Positions 16,616 to 28,263 of a stretch of 64,000 nt of DNA are shown one piece after another. The notes under the pieces were generated by a model. That model saw only the letters and a program-made list of their open reading frames with translations, was not told the origin of the DNA and did not search any database. Source of the stretch: Rickettsiella endosymbiont of Miltochrista miniata (GTDB taxonomy: Bacteria > Pseudomonadota > Gammaproteobacteria > Diplorickettsiales > Diplorickettsiaceae); contig NZ_OZ035017.1 of NCBI RefSeq assembly GCF_964031245.1, positions 1,581,402-1,645,401 of the forward strand, in the 5' to 3' direction. Positions within the stretch are counted from its first letter, which is position 1. Every line of letters starts with the position of its first letter. Both the position numbers and the translations under genes were made by a program.

Positions 16616-17347
16616 ATGACTATGCAAACCGTGGATAATACGCTCAATGATATTTTGCAGAGTAATTATATGCAGCAACTTGATAGACAGCTTAATGAAA
16701 ACCATTTATTGAAACATCCGCTTTATCAAGCCTGGTCTGCTGGGAAGTTGTCAATCGATAATCTTCGAGATTATGCTTGCCAGTATTATCACCATGTGGA
16801 TGCTTTCCCACGCTATGTCAGTGCTACACATAGTAATTGTCAGGACTCTGAGGCACGGAAAGTATTATTAGACAACTTAAATGACGAAGAAGGAATGAAC
16901 GGTCTGGATAGTCATCCGGTTTTATGGTTACAATTCACTAAAGGTCTCGGTTTATCAGATGCAACTGTCATGAGCTGTGAGCTTTTTCCAGAAACTAAAC
17001 AATTTATTGATGAATTTTTGGCTTTATCACGTTCATCTTATGCAGAAGGTTTGGGTGCCTTATATGCTTACGAACGTCAGATTCCGCAAACCGCCGCCAG
17101 TAAAATCACCGGATTAAAACAATTTTATGATATTGTCGATGAAACTACTTTAAAATTTTTCTTAGTCCATCTAGAAGCAGATGTAGAACATGCCGAGGCC
17201 ACTAAAACACTAATAAAAAATTTACCCATGGAAGAAAAAATAGCTGCAGAAAAAGCCGCTAAAAAAATAGCCAAATCCATTTGGGACATGCTAAGCGGGA
17301 TACAAGCACGAACGATGACTAATGTTTGCGAAGCTATTTTAGTTTAA
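16616..17347 (+). CDS. CADD-family pABA synthase (TenA/heme-oxygenase-like fold)
   Basis: 243 aa, all-helical diiron protein closely matching the pattern of Chlamydia CADD. It keeps the metal ligands (Glu in LNDEEG, His100, Glu153, and His185/Asp189/His192 in HLEADVEH). It also keeps the residues Chlamydia CADD uses as self-sacrificing substrate and amine donor: Tyr37 in HPLYQAW and Lys163 in AASKITGL. CADD makes p-aminobenzoate for folate without PabABC. The ATG at 16616 follows AAGGAG closely; the upstream in-frame ATG at 16580 overlaps the promoter. The gene is alone, with its own promoter and a palindromic terminator-like element after it. Confidence 0.88.
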   Translation: MTMQTVDNTLNDILQSNYMQQLDRQLNENHLLKHPLYQAWSAGKLSIDNLRDYACQYYHHVDAFPRYVSATHSNCQDSEARKVLLDNLNDEEGMNGLDSHPVLWLQFTKGLGLSDATVMSCELFPETKQFIDEFLALSRSSYAEGLGALYAYERQIPQTAASKITGLKQFYDIVDETTLKFFLVHLEADVEHAEATKTLIKNLPMEEKIAAEKAAKKIAKSIWDMLSGIQARTMTNVCEAILV

Positions 17348-17388
17348 TAATCAATGGTATAAAATTTAATTAGTAGTAAAGCATTTTT

Positions 17389-17476
17389 CGTCATTGCGAG
17401 CACCGTAGGTGCGTGGCAATCCATGGATGGCCACGGCCTCACTGACGTTTCGGCCTCGCCATGACGGCTTTTTTTT
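17389..17476 (+). repeat. Repeat family C palindrome acting as terminator
   Basis: CGTCATTGCGAG (17389-17400) pairs with CTCGCCATGACG (17455-17466). Inside is a nested hairpin (GTGGC, ATCCATGGAT, GCCAC). Eight T follow directly (17469-17476), so for the + strand CADD gene the element forms a Rho-independent terminator. Elements starting CGTCATTGCGAG are, from memory, frequent in Rickettsiales and some other intracellular bacteria. Confidence 0.7.
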
Positions 17477-17482
17477 AATTAT

Positions 17483-18760
<1,278 letters not shown>

Positions 18761-18846
18761 TTATCTCTCTATTTTTATGCCAATTACAGTTATTGCTACC
18801 AGCAATTCTTTAAATATATAATTTTTTGCATTTGCAGTAGAAATTT

Positions 18847-18873
18847 CCAAGATAAGTAAGAAACTTATCTTGG
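18847..18873. terminator. Perfect 11-bp stem-loop between mlaB and murA
   Basis: CCAAGATAAGT and ACTTATCTTGG pair perfectly around AAGAA. It lies 42 bases after the mlaB stop on the - strand. It is followed by AAATTTC rather than a T run, so termination may be partial. Confidence 0.5.
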
Positions 18874-18914
18874 GTGCTAAAATCTAAGCTTTCTTTGCTT
18901 TAGGCTGCCCATCA

Positions 18915-19223
18915 TTAGGAGCGATTTATAGGCAATATTTTTTCTAAATCTGATACTCGAATAATGGCCAGCATTTGTATAGGTAAAGCTACAAAACGAA
19001 TTTTTTGATCACGTTGTTTTAACAGTCGCATCCAAGCAATCAATAATGCCACACCGCTACTATCACTTTGAGTGACATACTCTAAATTAAAAGTGAGTAT
19101 CAAAGCTTTATCCTTTTTTAAGATATCCTGACTGAGCTCCCATAGCCCCGGGACGGTATAGGTATTTAAAGAGCCCGATAACACATAATGGTCTTTCTTA
19201 AACTGCAAGGATGGCTTATTCAT
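18915..19223 (-). CDS. mlaB: STAS-domain protein MlaB
   Basis: 102 aa STAS domain. It binds MlaF on the cytosolic side of the MlaFEDB phospholipid transporter and is needed for its activity. Core pattern: a first strand HYVLSGSLN, and TQSDSSGVALLIAWMRLL containing the conserved DSSG loop. It is the last gene of the mla operon and starts close to the end of mlaC. Confidence 0.88.
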   Translation of the reverse strand: MNKPSLQFKKDHYVLSGSLNTYTVPGLWELSQDILKKDKALILTFNLEYVTQSDSSGVALLIAWMRLLKQRDQKIRFVALPIQMLAIIRVSDLEKILPINRS

Positions 19224-19228
19224 CTGGG

Positions 19229-19831
19229 TTAATAACTTTGGTTATTATGTTCAGCCAGTTTACTAATAAGGCCATCGATACCGTTGTGTTGCAACTCTTC
19301 AACAAATTGCGAACGAAAGCTTTCTATGATACTCACACCATCCACGCTAAAATCATAAAGCATCCATTGCCCGCCTACTCGCATCATGCGATAACTAAGG
19401 TTAATGGAGGGACCGGATTCTCGCACAATGACACTATTAACCTGTACGCGCGATTGACTATTATAATCGCCTCGCAGCGGTAAAAAATTTACTCTTTCAT
19501 TGGTATATTGTGCCAATGCACTCGAATAAGTGCGGATAAGCAAGGTAACAAATTGCTGAGAAAAAGCTTGTCTTTGCGTCGGTGTGGCCCTTAACCAAGC
19601 CTCACGGCCTAAAGCTTTACTCGACATACTCACAACATCGACATGTGGCAACAAAATTTGATTGACTATTCCATAAACAATCTGAGGTTTTGTTTTAAGT
19701 GTGGCTTGATTTCGTTGCAGCGCTGAAATTAATTGATTGGAAGTATTTTGTAGTATATCTACAGGCGAAGAAATCGCCCATGCCATTGTACATATTAATA
19801 ACCCAAACAATGCGACTATAACTTTTTTCAC
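19229..19831 (-). CDS. mlaC: MlaC, periplasmic phospholipid-binding protein
   Basis: 200 aa with a cleavable signal peptide (VIVALFGLLICTMAWA). It shuttles phospholipids between the MlaA complex at the outer membrane and MlaFEDB at the inner membrane. Family features: VDVVSMSSKALGREAWL, FVTLLIRTYSSALAQY and a C-terminal YDFSVDGVSIIESFRSQF. Its start overlaps the mlaD stop by 4 bases, showing coupling. Confidence 0.93.
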   Translation of the reverse strand: MKKVIVALFGLLICTMAWAISSPVDILQNTSNQLISALQRNQATLKTKPQIVYGIVNQILLPHVDVVSMSSKALGREAWLRATPTQRQAFSQQFVTLLIRTYSSALAQYTNERVNFLPLRGDYNSQSRVQVNSVIVRESGPSINLSYRMMRVGGQWMLYDFSVDGVSIIESFRSQFVEELQHNGIDGLISKLAEHNNQSY

Positions 19832-20298
19832 TTCTTTCCCCCTGAATTCTTTAAGCTAAATATTAATTGGCCGATAAGATCTTCTAAAATTAATGCCGGA
19901 TGCGTATCTTGTACGATAGCATTATTATTTAAAAACGTCTGAGCAAAACCCGGTGTTAAACTAATATAATTTGCCCCTAATAAGCCTTGAGTTAGAATAC
20001 TTGCTGAAGTATCTACTGGCAATTGTTTGTATTTGGGATCAATTTTCATCGTCACGATAGCTTTAAATTGAACGTTATCAAGCTTTATTGCGATTACTTC
20101 CCCAATATGAACACCTGCTAAAGACACTGGTGAGCGCACTTTTAATCCACCCACATTATCAAAAGCAGCCGTTATGTTATATCCATTTTCGCCTATGGAG
20201 CTACTTAATCCGCTTACCTTAAAAGCCAACACTAATAAGGCAAGTATCCCAAATAACATAAAAAAGCCAACCCAAATTTCTATTATTCTCTCACGCAC
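19828..20298 (-). CDS. mlaD: MlaD, MCE-domain inner-membrane protein
   Basis: 156 aa: one N-terminal transmembrane helix (VGFFMLFGILALLVLAF) and a single MCE domain in the periplasm (FDNVGGLKVRSPVSLAGVHI, then GLLGANYISLTPG). It forms the hexameric ring through which lipids pass to and from MlaC. The mlaE stop and mlaD start are adjacent. Confidence 0.94.
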   Translation of the reverse strand: MRERIIEIWVGFFMLFGILALLVLAFKVSGLSSSIGENGYNITAAFDNVGGLKVRSPVSLAGVHIGEVIAIKLDNVQFKAIVTMKIDPKYKQLPVDTSASILTQGLLGANYISLTPGFAQTFLNNNAIVQDTHPALILEDLIGQLIFSLKNSGGKK

Positions 20299-21087
20299 TT
20301 ACCAACCTCCCATCATCATTGCGGTTAATACAAAATCCAGGCCTAGTACAGCCAGGGAAGAATACACAACGGTACGCGTTGTCGCTCGTCCAATTCCTTG
20401 AGCAGTAGGAACCGTATCATATCCCTGATACACAGCTATCCATGTAACAACACCGCCAAAAACAATACTTTTTATAATTCCATTCACAATATCATCATGA
20501 AAATTAACAGCCGATTGCATTGCGCTCCAGAACGTTCCACTATCAACGCCTAACCAAACGACACCAACTAAATATCCCCCCCAAACTGCAACCGCACTAA
20601 AAATGATCATTAATATCGGCATACTGATGAAACCGCCCCAAAAACGCGGTGAAATTACACGCCATAATGGATCGACTCCCATCATTTCCATGCTAGCAAG
20701 TTGTTCCGTTGATTTCATTAAACCAATCTCTGCGGTCAATGCCGAACCAGCTCGTCCTGCAAACAATAATGCCGTAACCACTGGTCCTAATTCTCGCACT
20801 ACACTTAAAGCAACTAATTGACCTAATTGTTGACTCGCACCAAATTTATTTAAAGTATTATAACCTTGTAATCCCACTACCAAACCAATGAATAACCCTG
20901 ACAAGACAATAATAACTAAAGATAGTACGCCAATAAAATATAGTTGTTCGATCAATAAAGGAAAACTTTTTTTAAAGCGTGGTTTGCGTATTAATAAATG
21001 CGCTAAAAAAATCCCCGAACGGCCAAAGCTCATTAATAGCTGTAAACCAAAATGGCCCAATAATCGTAATTTCTCTAATATCAACAT
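20299..21087 (-). CDS. mlaE: MlaE, permease of the phospholipid transporter
   Basis: 262 aa permease with five to six helices. Conserved family parts: [38 protein letters not shown] and the helix near [12 protein letters not shown]. It is the membrane core of the MlaFEDB ABC transporter that maintains outer-membrane lipid asymmetry. It follows mlaF by 4 bases. Confidence 0.95.
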   Translation of the reverse strand: MLILEKLRLLGHFGLQLLMSFGRSGIFLAHLLIRKPRFKKSFPLLIEQLYFIGVLSLVIIVLSGLFIGLVVGLQGYNTLNKFGASQQLGQLVALSVVRELGPVVTALLFAGRAGSALTAEIGLMKSTEQLASMEMMGVDPLWRVISPRFWGGFISMPILMIIFSAVAVWGGYLVGVVWLGVDSGTFWSAMQSAVNFHDDIVNGIIKSIVFGGVVTWIAVYQGYDTVPTAQGIGRATTRTVVYSSLAVLGLDFVLTAMMMGGW

Positions 21088-21091
21088 AGCA

Positions 21092-21883
21092 TTAATGCAT
21101 CAAATCTTGGTTATAATCGATGGCCGGATAATGAAACGGGACCACACCATCAGGTAAACCTTGTAAAAATTGTTGAACCTCTGGATCTTTATCAATATGT
21201 ACTTTTTCGGGAGTACCATGACCAATAATTTTCCCACTAGCAATCACATAAATATAGTCCGCTATACTCAACGCTTCTTCTACATCATGAGAAACCAGAA
21301 TTGTAGTGATACCTAAGGCTTTATTTAGATCCGAAATAAGTTTAACGATCACGCCAAGAGCGATGGGATCCAAACCCGTAAAAGGTTCATCATACATAAT
21401 GAGTTCCGGGTCTAAAGCAATTGCACGCGCTAAAGCAACACGCCGTGCCATGCCACCTGAAAGTTGATTGGGCATAAGATTTTTAGCGCCCCGTAAGCCG
21501 ACGGATTGTAATTTCATCAATACAATATCACGAATCATAAAAGCAGGTAGCTCGGTGTGTTCTCTTAAGGGAAAAGCAACATTTTCGAAAACATTTAGAT
21601 TAGTAAATAACGCTCCACTCTGAAATAAAATACCCATCTTACGACGTAATTCATAAAGTTGAGCCCGAGATAGTTTATTTATTAACTTACCATCTACATG
21701 GATATTGCCACGTTCCGGTTTTAATTGACCGCCTATTAAACGCAATAACGTAGTCTTCCCACACCCACTAGGACCCATGATGGCGGTTATTTTACCCCGC
21801 GGGATATTTAGCTCAATATCGGAAAAAACCGTACGTCCGTTACGATTAAAATATAAGCCTCGGATGCTGACGAAATCACTCAA
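21092..21883 (-). CDS. mlaF: MlaF, ATPase of the phospholipid transporter
   Basis: 263 aa ABC ATPase with Walker [10 protein letters not shown], signature [15 protein letters not shown], Walker [10 protein letters not shown] and the H-loop [10 protein letters not shown]. The TTG start lies one base after the stop of the DsbA-like gene, with AAGGGG in the preceding codons. This ties the five mla genes to the thiol oxidoreductase upstream. Confidence 0.95.
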   Translation of the reverse strand: MSDFVSIRGLYFNRNGRTVFSDIELNIPRGKITAIMGPSGCGKTTLLRLIGGQLKPERGNIHVDGKLINKLSRAQLYELRRKMGILFQSGALFTNLNVFENVAFPLREHTELPAFMIRDIVLMKLQSVGLRGAKNLMPNQLSGGMARRVALARAIALDPELIMYDEPFTGLDPIALGVIVKLISDLNKALGITTILVSHDVEEALSIADYIYVIASGKIIGHGTPEKVHIDKDPEVQQFLQGLPDGVVPFHYPAIDYNQDLMH

Positions 21884-21884
21884 G

Positions 21885-22565
21885 TTATTCGTCCCCTTTT
21901 CTCACTTTTTCTATCAGATAATCAGTAACTTGTAGAAAGCGCGCGGGATCTCCACCTATCATGCTAGGATCAACTTTATATCGATTATCAATAACTAATG
22001 TAGGTGCGGCAAGAATTTTATCTTCTTGCATCAACGTATCACTTCTCAATAGCTGCGCATCAATACCTGGCGAAAAACTAGCAATACTTTCAAACTCATG
22101 CTGTTTAACGCCGTGCTTTATAAAGAACTCTTCTTGAAGCTTAGGATTTGATAAGTCTTGTCCTTCAACATGGATAGCTTTAAATATAGCAGGCGTCAAT
22201 TCCTTTTCGACTCCCAACATCTGCGCAATATAATAGGCTCGAGCCAAGCTGCGCCAACTTGGCTGAAATACTATCGGTACCCGCTCAAATTTTACATAAT
22301 TTGGCTGTGTTGCAAGCCATTTGTCCAATGTTGGCTCAAAATGATAGCAAGCAGGGCAAGCATAACTAAAAAACTCAACCACACGCACTTGTGCTTTTGG
22401 GGTTGCTTTAGGAATAATCTCCGAAGTAGAAATAACTTCATAATCTTTCCCGGCTTTAAAACTCATCGGCTGGGAAGTTTTAGAATTATTGTTCATTTTT
22501 CCACAAGAGGTTAAAATAATAGATAAAGCTAAAAACAATAGGCTACGTAATACCAATCTAAACAT
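21885..22565 (-). CDS. DsbA-like thiol:disulfide oxidoreductase lipoprotein
   Basis: 226 aa. The lipoprotein signal is LALSIILTSCGK. A thioredoxin fold with a DsbA helical insertion follows. The active site is FFSYACPACYHFEP: a CPAC centre instead of the CPHC of E. coli DsbA, as in some DsbA2/DsbA-like proteins of Legionellales. The cis-Pro loop is KILAAPTLVIDNRY. It probably oxidises or isomerises disulfides in exported proteins. It is first in the dsbA-mla operon. A family A repeat ends only about 22 bases upstream of the ATG, so the promoter must lie in or beyond the repeat. Confidence 0.88.
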   Translation of the reverse strand: MFRLVLRSLLFLALSIILTSCGKMNNNSKTSQPMSFKAGKDYEVISTSEIIPKATPKAQVRVVEFFSYACPACYHFEPTLDKWLATQPNYVKFERVPIVFQPSWRSLARAYYIAQMLGVEKELTPAIFKAIHVEGQDLSNPKLQEEFFIKHGVKQHEFESIASFSPGIDAQLLRSDTLMQEDKILAAPTLVIDNRYKVDPSMIGGDPARFLQVTDYLIEKVRKGDE

Positions 22566-22586
22566 ACAGCCCCTCTTTTAATAAAA

Positions 22587-22713
22587 TATACTCTTCGCAC
22601 TTGAATTTTTGTCTGCGTTGCCGCTCAACTCGCAATCCTCATGTATCTTGAATACACTCCGGTTGCTTCATTCTCGCGGCGCCTTGCCAAAAATCCGATT
22701 GCTGTGAGTATAC
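22587..22713 (+). repeat. Repeat family A, copy 2 (127 bp)
   Basis: Full copy, from TATACTCTTCGCACTTG to TTGCTGTGAGTATAC, with imperfect inverted-repeat symmetry over its whole length. It lies directly upstream of the DsbA-like gene. Confidence 0.92.
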
Positions 22714-23190
22714 TAAAGCAACGTAACCTCTTCCAAAACTATCATTTTGTCTTTTTCCAGTTAAGCGGCCTTTAAGGTATAGCATGCAAATTCCTTTTTC
22801 TTAAGGGCCATCTAGACGGTAACTAAACAAACTGCGTAGATTTTGTAGTAGGTCTTACGAAATTGGCCAAGCATAACACAGCTTATCAAAAAACGTTAAG
22901 CAGGAAAAACCAGCACTTAGTAAAAGAATGTCCAGTTTTGGGGGTTAAAATTTAACTCAGTTTACCTGATAGGTAAAAAACTCGCTTTTCTAATCAATTT
23001 TAAAGTTTTTTGCACATTGAATTAGAAGGTAGACACATAGTATAGTCTTAAAAAGATAGTATTTTGTCATTTTTTAGATAATCAGTCGAATCAAAAAGTC
23101 CGATGACAAATATTTTCTTCATAGAATACGATAAGGATTTTAAACAACAAAAATGGTTCTTATGTAACTATTTTTTTATGGAGATACGCT
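22714..23190. other. Intergenic region, no gene seen
   Basis: About 475 bases between repeat copy 2 and the 68-aa protein. It holds one small dyad, TTTACCT-GAT-AGGTAAA, at 22961-22977. A 46-codon ORF at 23103 reads into the next gene in another frame and has no support. Confidence 0.5.
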
Positions 23191-23397
23191 ATGTGGAATA
23201 TATCCGAACAAATACGTTACCAAATAATTGCCCAATATCGAGATAATACCATCTTGGTCAATATTCTTGGGCAGGGCTTATATTTTATGCGCACCGCCCA
23301 TCAAATTTTTACTGTCCCTACTCTTATAAATGGATTCTCACAAGAAGAGGCGGCGTTAATAGGCTATATAGTAGGTTCAGAAAATAATAAAGTCTAA
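23191..23397 (+). CDS. Unknown 68-aa protein with GYxVGSE ending
   Basis: A small ORF with GGAG seven bases before its ATG. I do not recognise a family. Its C-terminal half (TAHQIFTVPTLINGF, then LIGYIVGSE) aligns without gaps to the end of the 179-aa protein at 3398, sharing TA, I, P, E and GYxVGSE. This suggests a short module conserved in the genome. It precedes rpiA by 90 bases on the same strand. Confidence 0.6.
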   Translation: MWNISEQIRYQIIAQYRDNTILVNILGQGLYFMRTAHQIFTVPTLINGFSQEEAALIGYIVGSENNKV

Positions 23398-23486
23398 AGG
23401 ATGTCAGTTGCTTTCGAAGTAGAAATTGCATGCTGTTTTACCTTATGTCAAAGTAGCTCTACGAACTTAGACCAGAGGAACTCATA

Positions 23487-24155
23487 GTGATAACGCAAAA
23501 TCAGGAACTACTAAAAAGTAAAGTAGCTCAGGCCGCATTAGATTATATAAAAGCTGGATCTGTTCTGGGTATAGGAAGCGGTAGCACTATCAATTATCTT
23601 ATTACCGCATTAGCTGATATTAAACATAAAATTGAGGGGGTAGTGGCAGCTTCTGTCGAAACTGAAAAACGTTTAAAGCAATTTAATATCCCCGTATTAG
23701 ATCTTAACAGCGCAGGAGAGTTAGCACTCTATATAGACGGAGCCGATGAAGTCAATCCCCAACTGCAACTTATAAAAGGGGGCGGGGGAGCGCTAACACG
23801 TGAGAAAATTATTGCTGCTGCAAGCAAAAATTTTATTTGTATCGTTGATGAAAGCAAATATGTGGGTGTATTAGGACAAAAAAGCCTGCCAGTGGAAGTC
23901 ATTCCAATGGGGCGCAGTTATGTTGCTAGAGAATTGGTAAAATTGGGAGGCTTCCCTATCTATAGAGAAAAATTTATTACCGACAACGGTAATATTATAT
24001 TAGATACTCAGCATTGGGATTTTACTGACCCCATTAAGCTCGAGCGATTACTTAATAATATTCCTGGGGTCGTTTGTAATGGGTTATTCGCTCAGCGTCC
24101 TGCAAATGTATTACTTATGGGTAGCAAAGATGGAATTAAAATCATTGAAAAATAA
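23487..24155 (+). CDS. rpiA: Ribose-5-phosphate isomerase A
   Basis: 222 aa, full length. Interconverts ribose-5-phosphate and ribulose-5-phosphate in the pentose phosphate pathway. Conserved parts: [33 protein letters not shown] with ALTREKI (catalytic Asp, Glu and Lys region). GTG start with AGAGGAA 6 bases upstream. It converges on ahcY. Confidence 0.95.
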   Translation: MITQNQELLKSKVAQAALDYIKAGSVLGIGSGSTINYLITALADIKHKIEGVVAASVETEKRLKQFNIPVLDLNSAGELALYIDGADEVNPQLQLIKGGGGALTREKIIAAASKNFICIVDESKYVGVLGQKSLPVEVIPMGRSYVARELVKLGGFPIYREKFITDNGNIILDTQHWDFTDPIKLERLLNNIPGVVCNGLFAQRPANVLLMGSKDGIKIIEK

Positions 24156-24161
24156 TTCGCA

Positions 24162-25655
<1,494 letters not shown>

Positions 25656-25656
25656 T

Positions 25657-26844
25657 TTAGAATTCCGTTACTTGTTTGATTTCATGGTTCAATAAGTCTG
25701 CACGTAATAATTCCTTTTTATCGGTTTTCTCCCAGGGAAAATCTTCGTTTTCACGGCCAAAATGGCCATAGGCTGCAGTGGGTTTATAAATAGGTCTTAA
25801 TAAATCAAGCATTTCAATTAAACCTCGCGGTCTTAAATCAAAATGCTGTTGTATTAACTCAATGATACGCTGGTCAGGTAATTTAGCTGTGCCAAATGTA
25901 TTGATATTTATAGACGTGGGCTCTGCAATACCGATAGCATAAGAGACTTGTATTTCGCAGCGCTCAGCTAAACCTGCAGCAACAATATTTTTTGCAACAT
26001 AACGCGCAGCATACGCAGCTGAACGATCAACTTTGCTGGGATCCTTGCCGGAAAAACAACCTCCGCCATGACGTGCCATACCGCCATAAGTATCCACGAT
26101 AATTTTACGTCCTGTTAATCCGGTATCACCTAAAGGTCCGCCAATGACAAAACGACCGGTGGGATTTACATAATATTTTGTGGTTTTTGTTAACCATGCT
26201 GCTGGAAAAGTAGGCTTGATAATTTCTTCCATGACGGCTTCTTTAAGATCGTCATAAGCAATATCAGGGGCATGTTGAGTAGAAAGCACTACCGCTTCCA
26301 CAGCGACAGGTTTATCATTTTGATAACGTAAGCTTACTTGACTTTTGGCGTCAGGGCGTAACCAATTCAGACTGTTATTTTTACGTAGCTTCGCCTGGCG
26401 CTCCATCAAACGATGTGCATAAGTAATTGCTGCGGGCATCAGCACTTCGGTTTCATTACTAGCATAGCCAAACATTAAACCCTGATCGCCTGCACCTTGT
26501 TCAAGTTTATTGAGCTTATCTACTCCCTGAGCAATATCAGGTGATTGTTTACCGATAGCGGTCATAACAGCACAGGATTCCCAGTCGAATCCCATCGAAG
26601 AGCCATTGTAGCCAATCTCTTTTACGGTTTCTCTGACAATTTGCTCTACATCAACCCAAGCTGTGGTTGTTACCTCACCTGCTACCAACACCATGCCAGT
26701 CTTAACTAGCGTTTCACAGGCAACTCGAGCATTTTTATCCTGAAGTAAAATTGCATCTAAAACTGCGTCTGAAATTTGATCGGCAATCTTATCTGGGTGT
26801 CCTTCTGATACTGATTCCGAAGTAAATGTCGTGTAATTATCCAT
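25657..26844 (-). CDS. metK: S-adenosylmethionine synthetase
   Basis: 395 aa, full length. Makes S-adenosylmethionine from methionine and ATP. Signatures: [32 protein letters not shown] and [19 protein letters not shown]. It keeps the methylation cycle running with ahcY downstream. SAM would also be consumed by bioA, bioB, bioC and lipA in this window. Confidence 0.97.
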   Translation of the reverse strand: MDNYTTFTSESVSEGHPDKIADQISDAVLDAILLQDKNARVACETLVKTGMVLVAGEVTTTAWVDVEQIVRETVKEIGYNGSSMGFDWESCAVMTAIGKQSPDIAQGVDKLNKLEQGAGDQGLMFGYASNETEVLMPAAITYAHRLMERQAKLRKNNSLNWLRPDAKSQVSLRYQNDKPVAVEAVVLSTQHAPDIAYDDLKEAVMEEIIKPTFPAAWLTKTTKYYVNPTGRFVIGGPLGDTGLTGRKIIVDTYGGMARHGGGCFSGKDPSKVDRSAAYAARYVAKNIVAAGLAERCEIQVSYAIGIAEPTSININTFGTAKLPDQRIIELIQQHFDLRPRGLIEMLDLLRPIYKPTAAYGHFGRENEDFPWEKTDKKELLRADLLNHEIKQVTEF

Positions 26845-26979
26845 TTTTTATTCTCAAATTTAAAAAGAGAAATATGATTAAAAACTGAGCTTTAAAGCTA
26901 AAAAGAAGTATATACTAGCGAATCTTTTTTAAAATAGCCAATTAAGATATCGATGGCATGAATTTAGCACCGCTCAACA

Positions 26980-28263
26980 CTAAGAACGTGGCTCCCGCAT
27001 TAGAAATGTAGCGATAAAAGCAACACAAAATCCTACCGGTATAATAAGTAAGGCACGATGATAATCACTCGGAGAGTAGATTCTAATTTGATTTAATACC
27101 GTCCCTTGAAAATTAGCATCCATCAGCCAGCCAAATAAAGGTTGAAATACCGCATAACCCCCTATCGCCATAAAAGATACGACACTTACTGAAGTTGCAG
27201 TCAGGCTCTTTGGATTACTGGCTGCAACTAAGGGGTAGCTCAAAACCTGACTACTGGTAAAAAACCCTAAAGCAAAAAACAATAAAGCGATGGTTACTAT
27301 AGAAAACCCTGGTATACAGATAATTGTAATGACTAATAACTGGGAAATAATGACGCCTAACATCATGAGTGGTACGCGCTTTTGAATTTTATCAGAAGCC
27401 CATCCCACAATTGGGCCACCAATGATCGTCCCTATAAAAAGCAGACTGGGTGCAAATGAAGCTTCTGTTGCAGAAAAATGATCCGCCTGCTGCAAAAATA
27501 AGCTTCCCCAAATGGCGCCTAAAAGGGCAACGGGTAAATTGAGCAAAGAGACATAAAGCCCACATAAACTATTTTGGGGATTTAAATAAGCGAGTCGCCA
27601 ACTTTTTAAAAGCCCTAGTTTAGAGAGTTCTTGATGCGAATTTTTTTGCTCCTGATGCAAATTAGCTGGGTAATCTTGAACAAAACTAAAAATTATTAAG
27701 AAAATAATGACGCCTAAACTTGCATCAAAGAATAAAGCATGGCGCCAATTTACTAGTTCCACCAACAAAGTCAGCGGCGTTTGCGCTACCATACCGCCCA
27801 TCATGGCCATCGTGACGATTAAGCCACTGACTAATGCCATATTTTTTGCGGGAAACCAACGCGATGCAAGTCGAATACTACTTAGGAAACAAAAAGCGCT
27901 GCCAATACCACTCATAAAACGAAATACAGATGCCCATAGAAATGAACTTGTCATGGCGAAAGCAGCAATGCCCACAATGCAAAGAAACAAGGAGGAAAGA
28001 ATAATTTTACGTGTCGAAAACCGGTCTAACAAAGCCCCCGCAATTGGTAAAAATAGTAAATTGGCATAAAAGTAATAAGCAGATAGTTTACCCAACCCAG
28101 TTGCATTAAGAGAAAAGGCATGCATCAGATCTGAACTGATAGCATTGAACATATTCATTTGAATAAATTCATAGAAAAAAAACAGTGCTGCAGAAAAGCA
28201 AACTATCCACGGCAATTTTTTATCTGTTATAGAAACATTCTCATGAACAACTGAAGTCAGCAT
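26980..28263 (-). CDS. MFS permease, tandem paralogue 2
   Basis: 427 aa, 12 helices. The opening PWIVCFSAALFFFYEFIQMN is nearly the same as in the upstream gene, and the two align along their full length (FRFMSGIGSAFCFLSSIRLA, GPIVGWASDKIQKR, AVFQPLFGWLMDA). They are a tandem duplication that has diverged. The family looks like the Legionella/Coxiella MFS group that includes the amino-acid (Pht) permeases, but the substrate is unknown. Its start lies 7 bases inside the end of the upstream copy. Confidence 0.85.
   Translation of the reverse strand: MLTSVVHENVSITDKKLPWIVCFSAALFFFYEFIQMNMFNAISSDLMHAFSLNATGLGKLSAYYFYANLLFLPIAGALLDRFSTRKIILSSLFLCIVGIAAFAMTSSFLWASVFRFMSGIGSAFCFLSSIRLASRWFPAKNMALVSGLIVTMAMMGGMVAQTPLTLLVELVNWRHALFFDASLGVIIFLIIFSFVQDYPANLHQEQKNSHQELSKLGLLKSWRLAYLNPQNSLCGLYVSLLNLPVALLGAIWGSLFLQQADHFSATEASFAPSLLFIGTIIGGPIVGWASDKIQKRVPLMMLGVIISQLLVITIICIPGFSIVTIALLFFALGFFTSSQVLSYPLVAASNPKSLTATSVSVVSFMAIGGYAVFQPLFGWLMDANFQGTVLNQIRIYSPSDYHRALLIIPVGFCVAFIATFLMREPRS

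Noticed and set aside
23103-23243. 46-codon ORF overlapping the 68-aa gene
   Set aside because: No ribosome site, a different frame from a better-supported gene, and no recognisable sequence.
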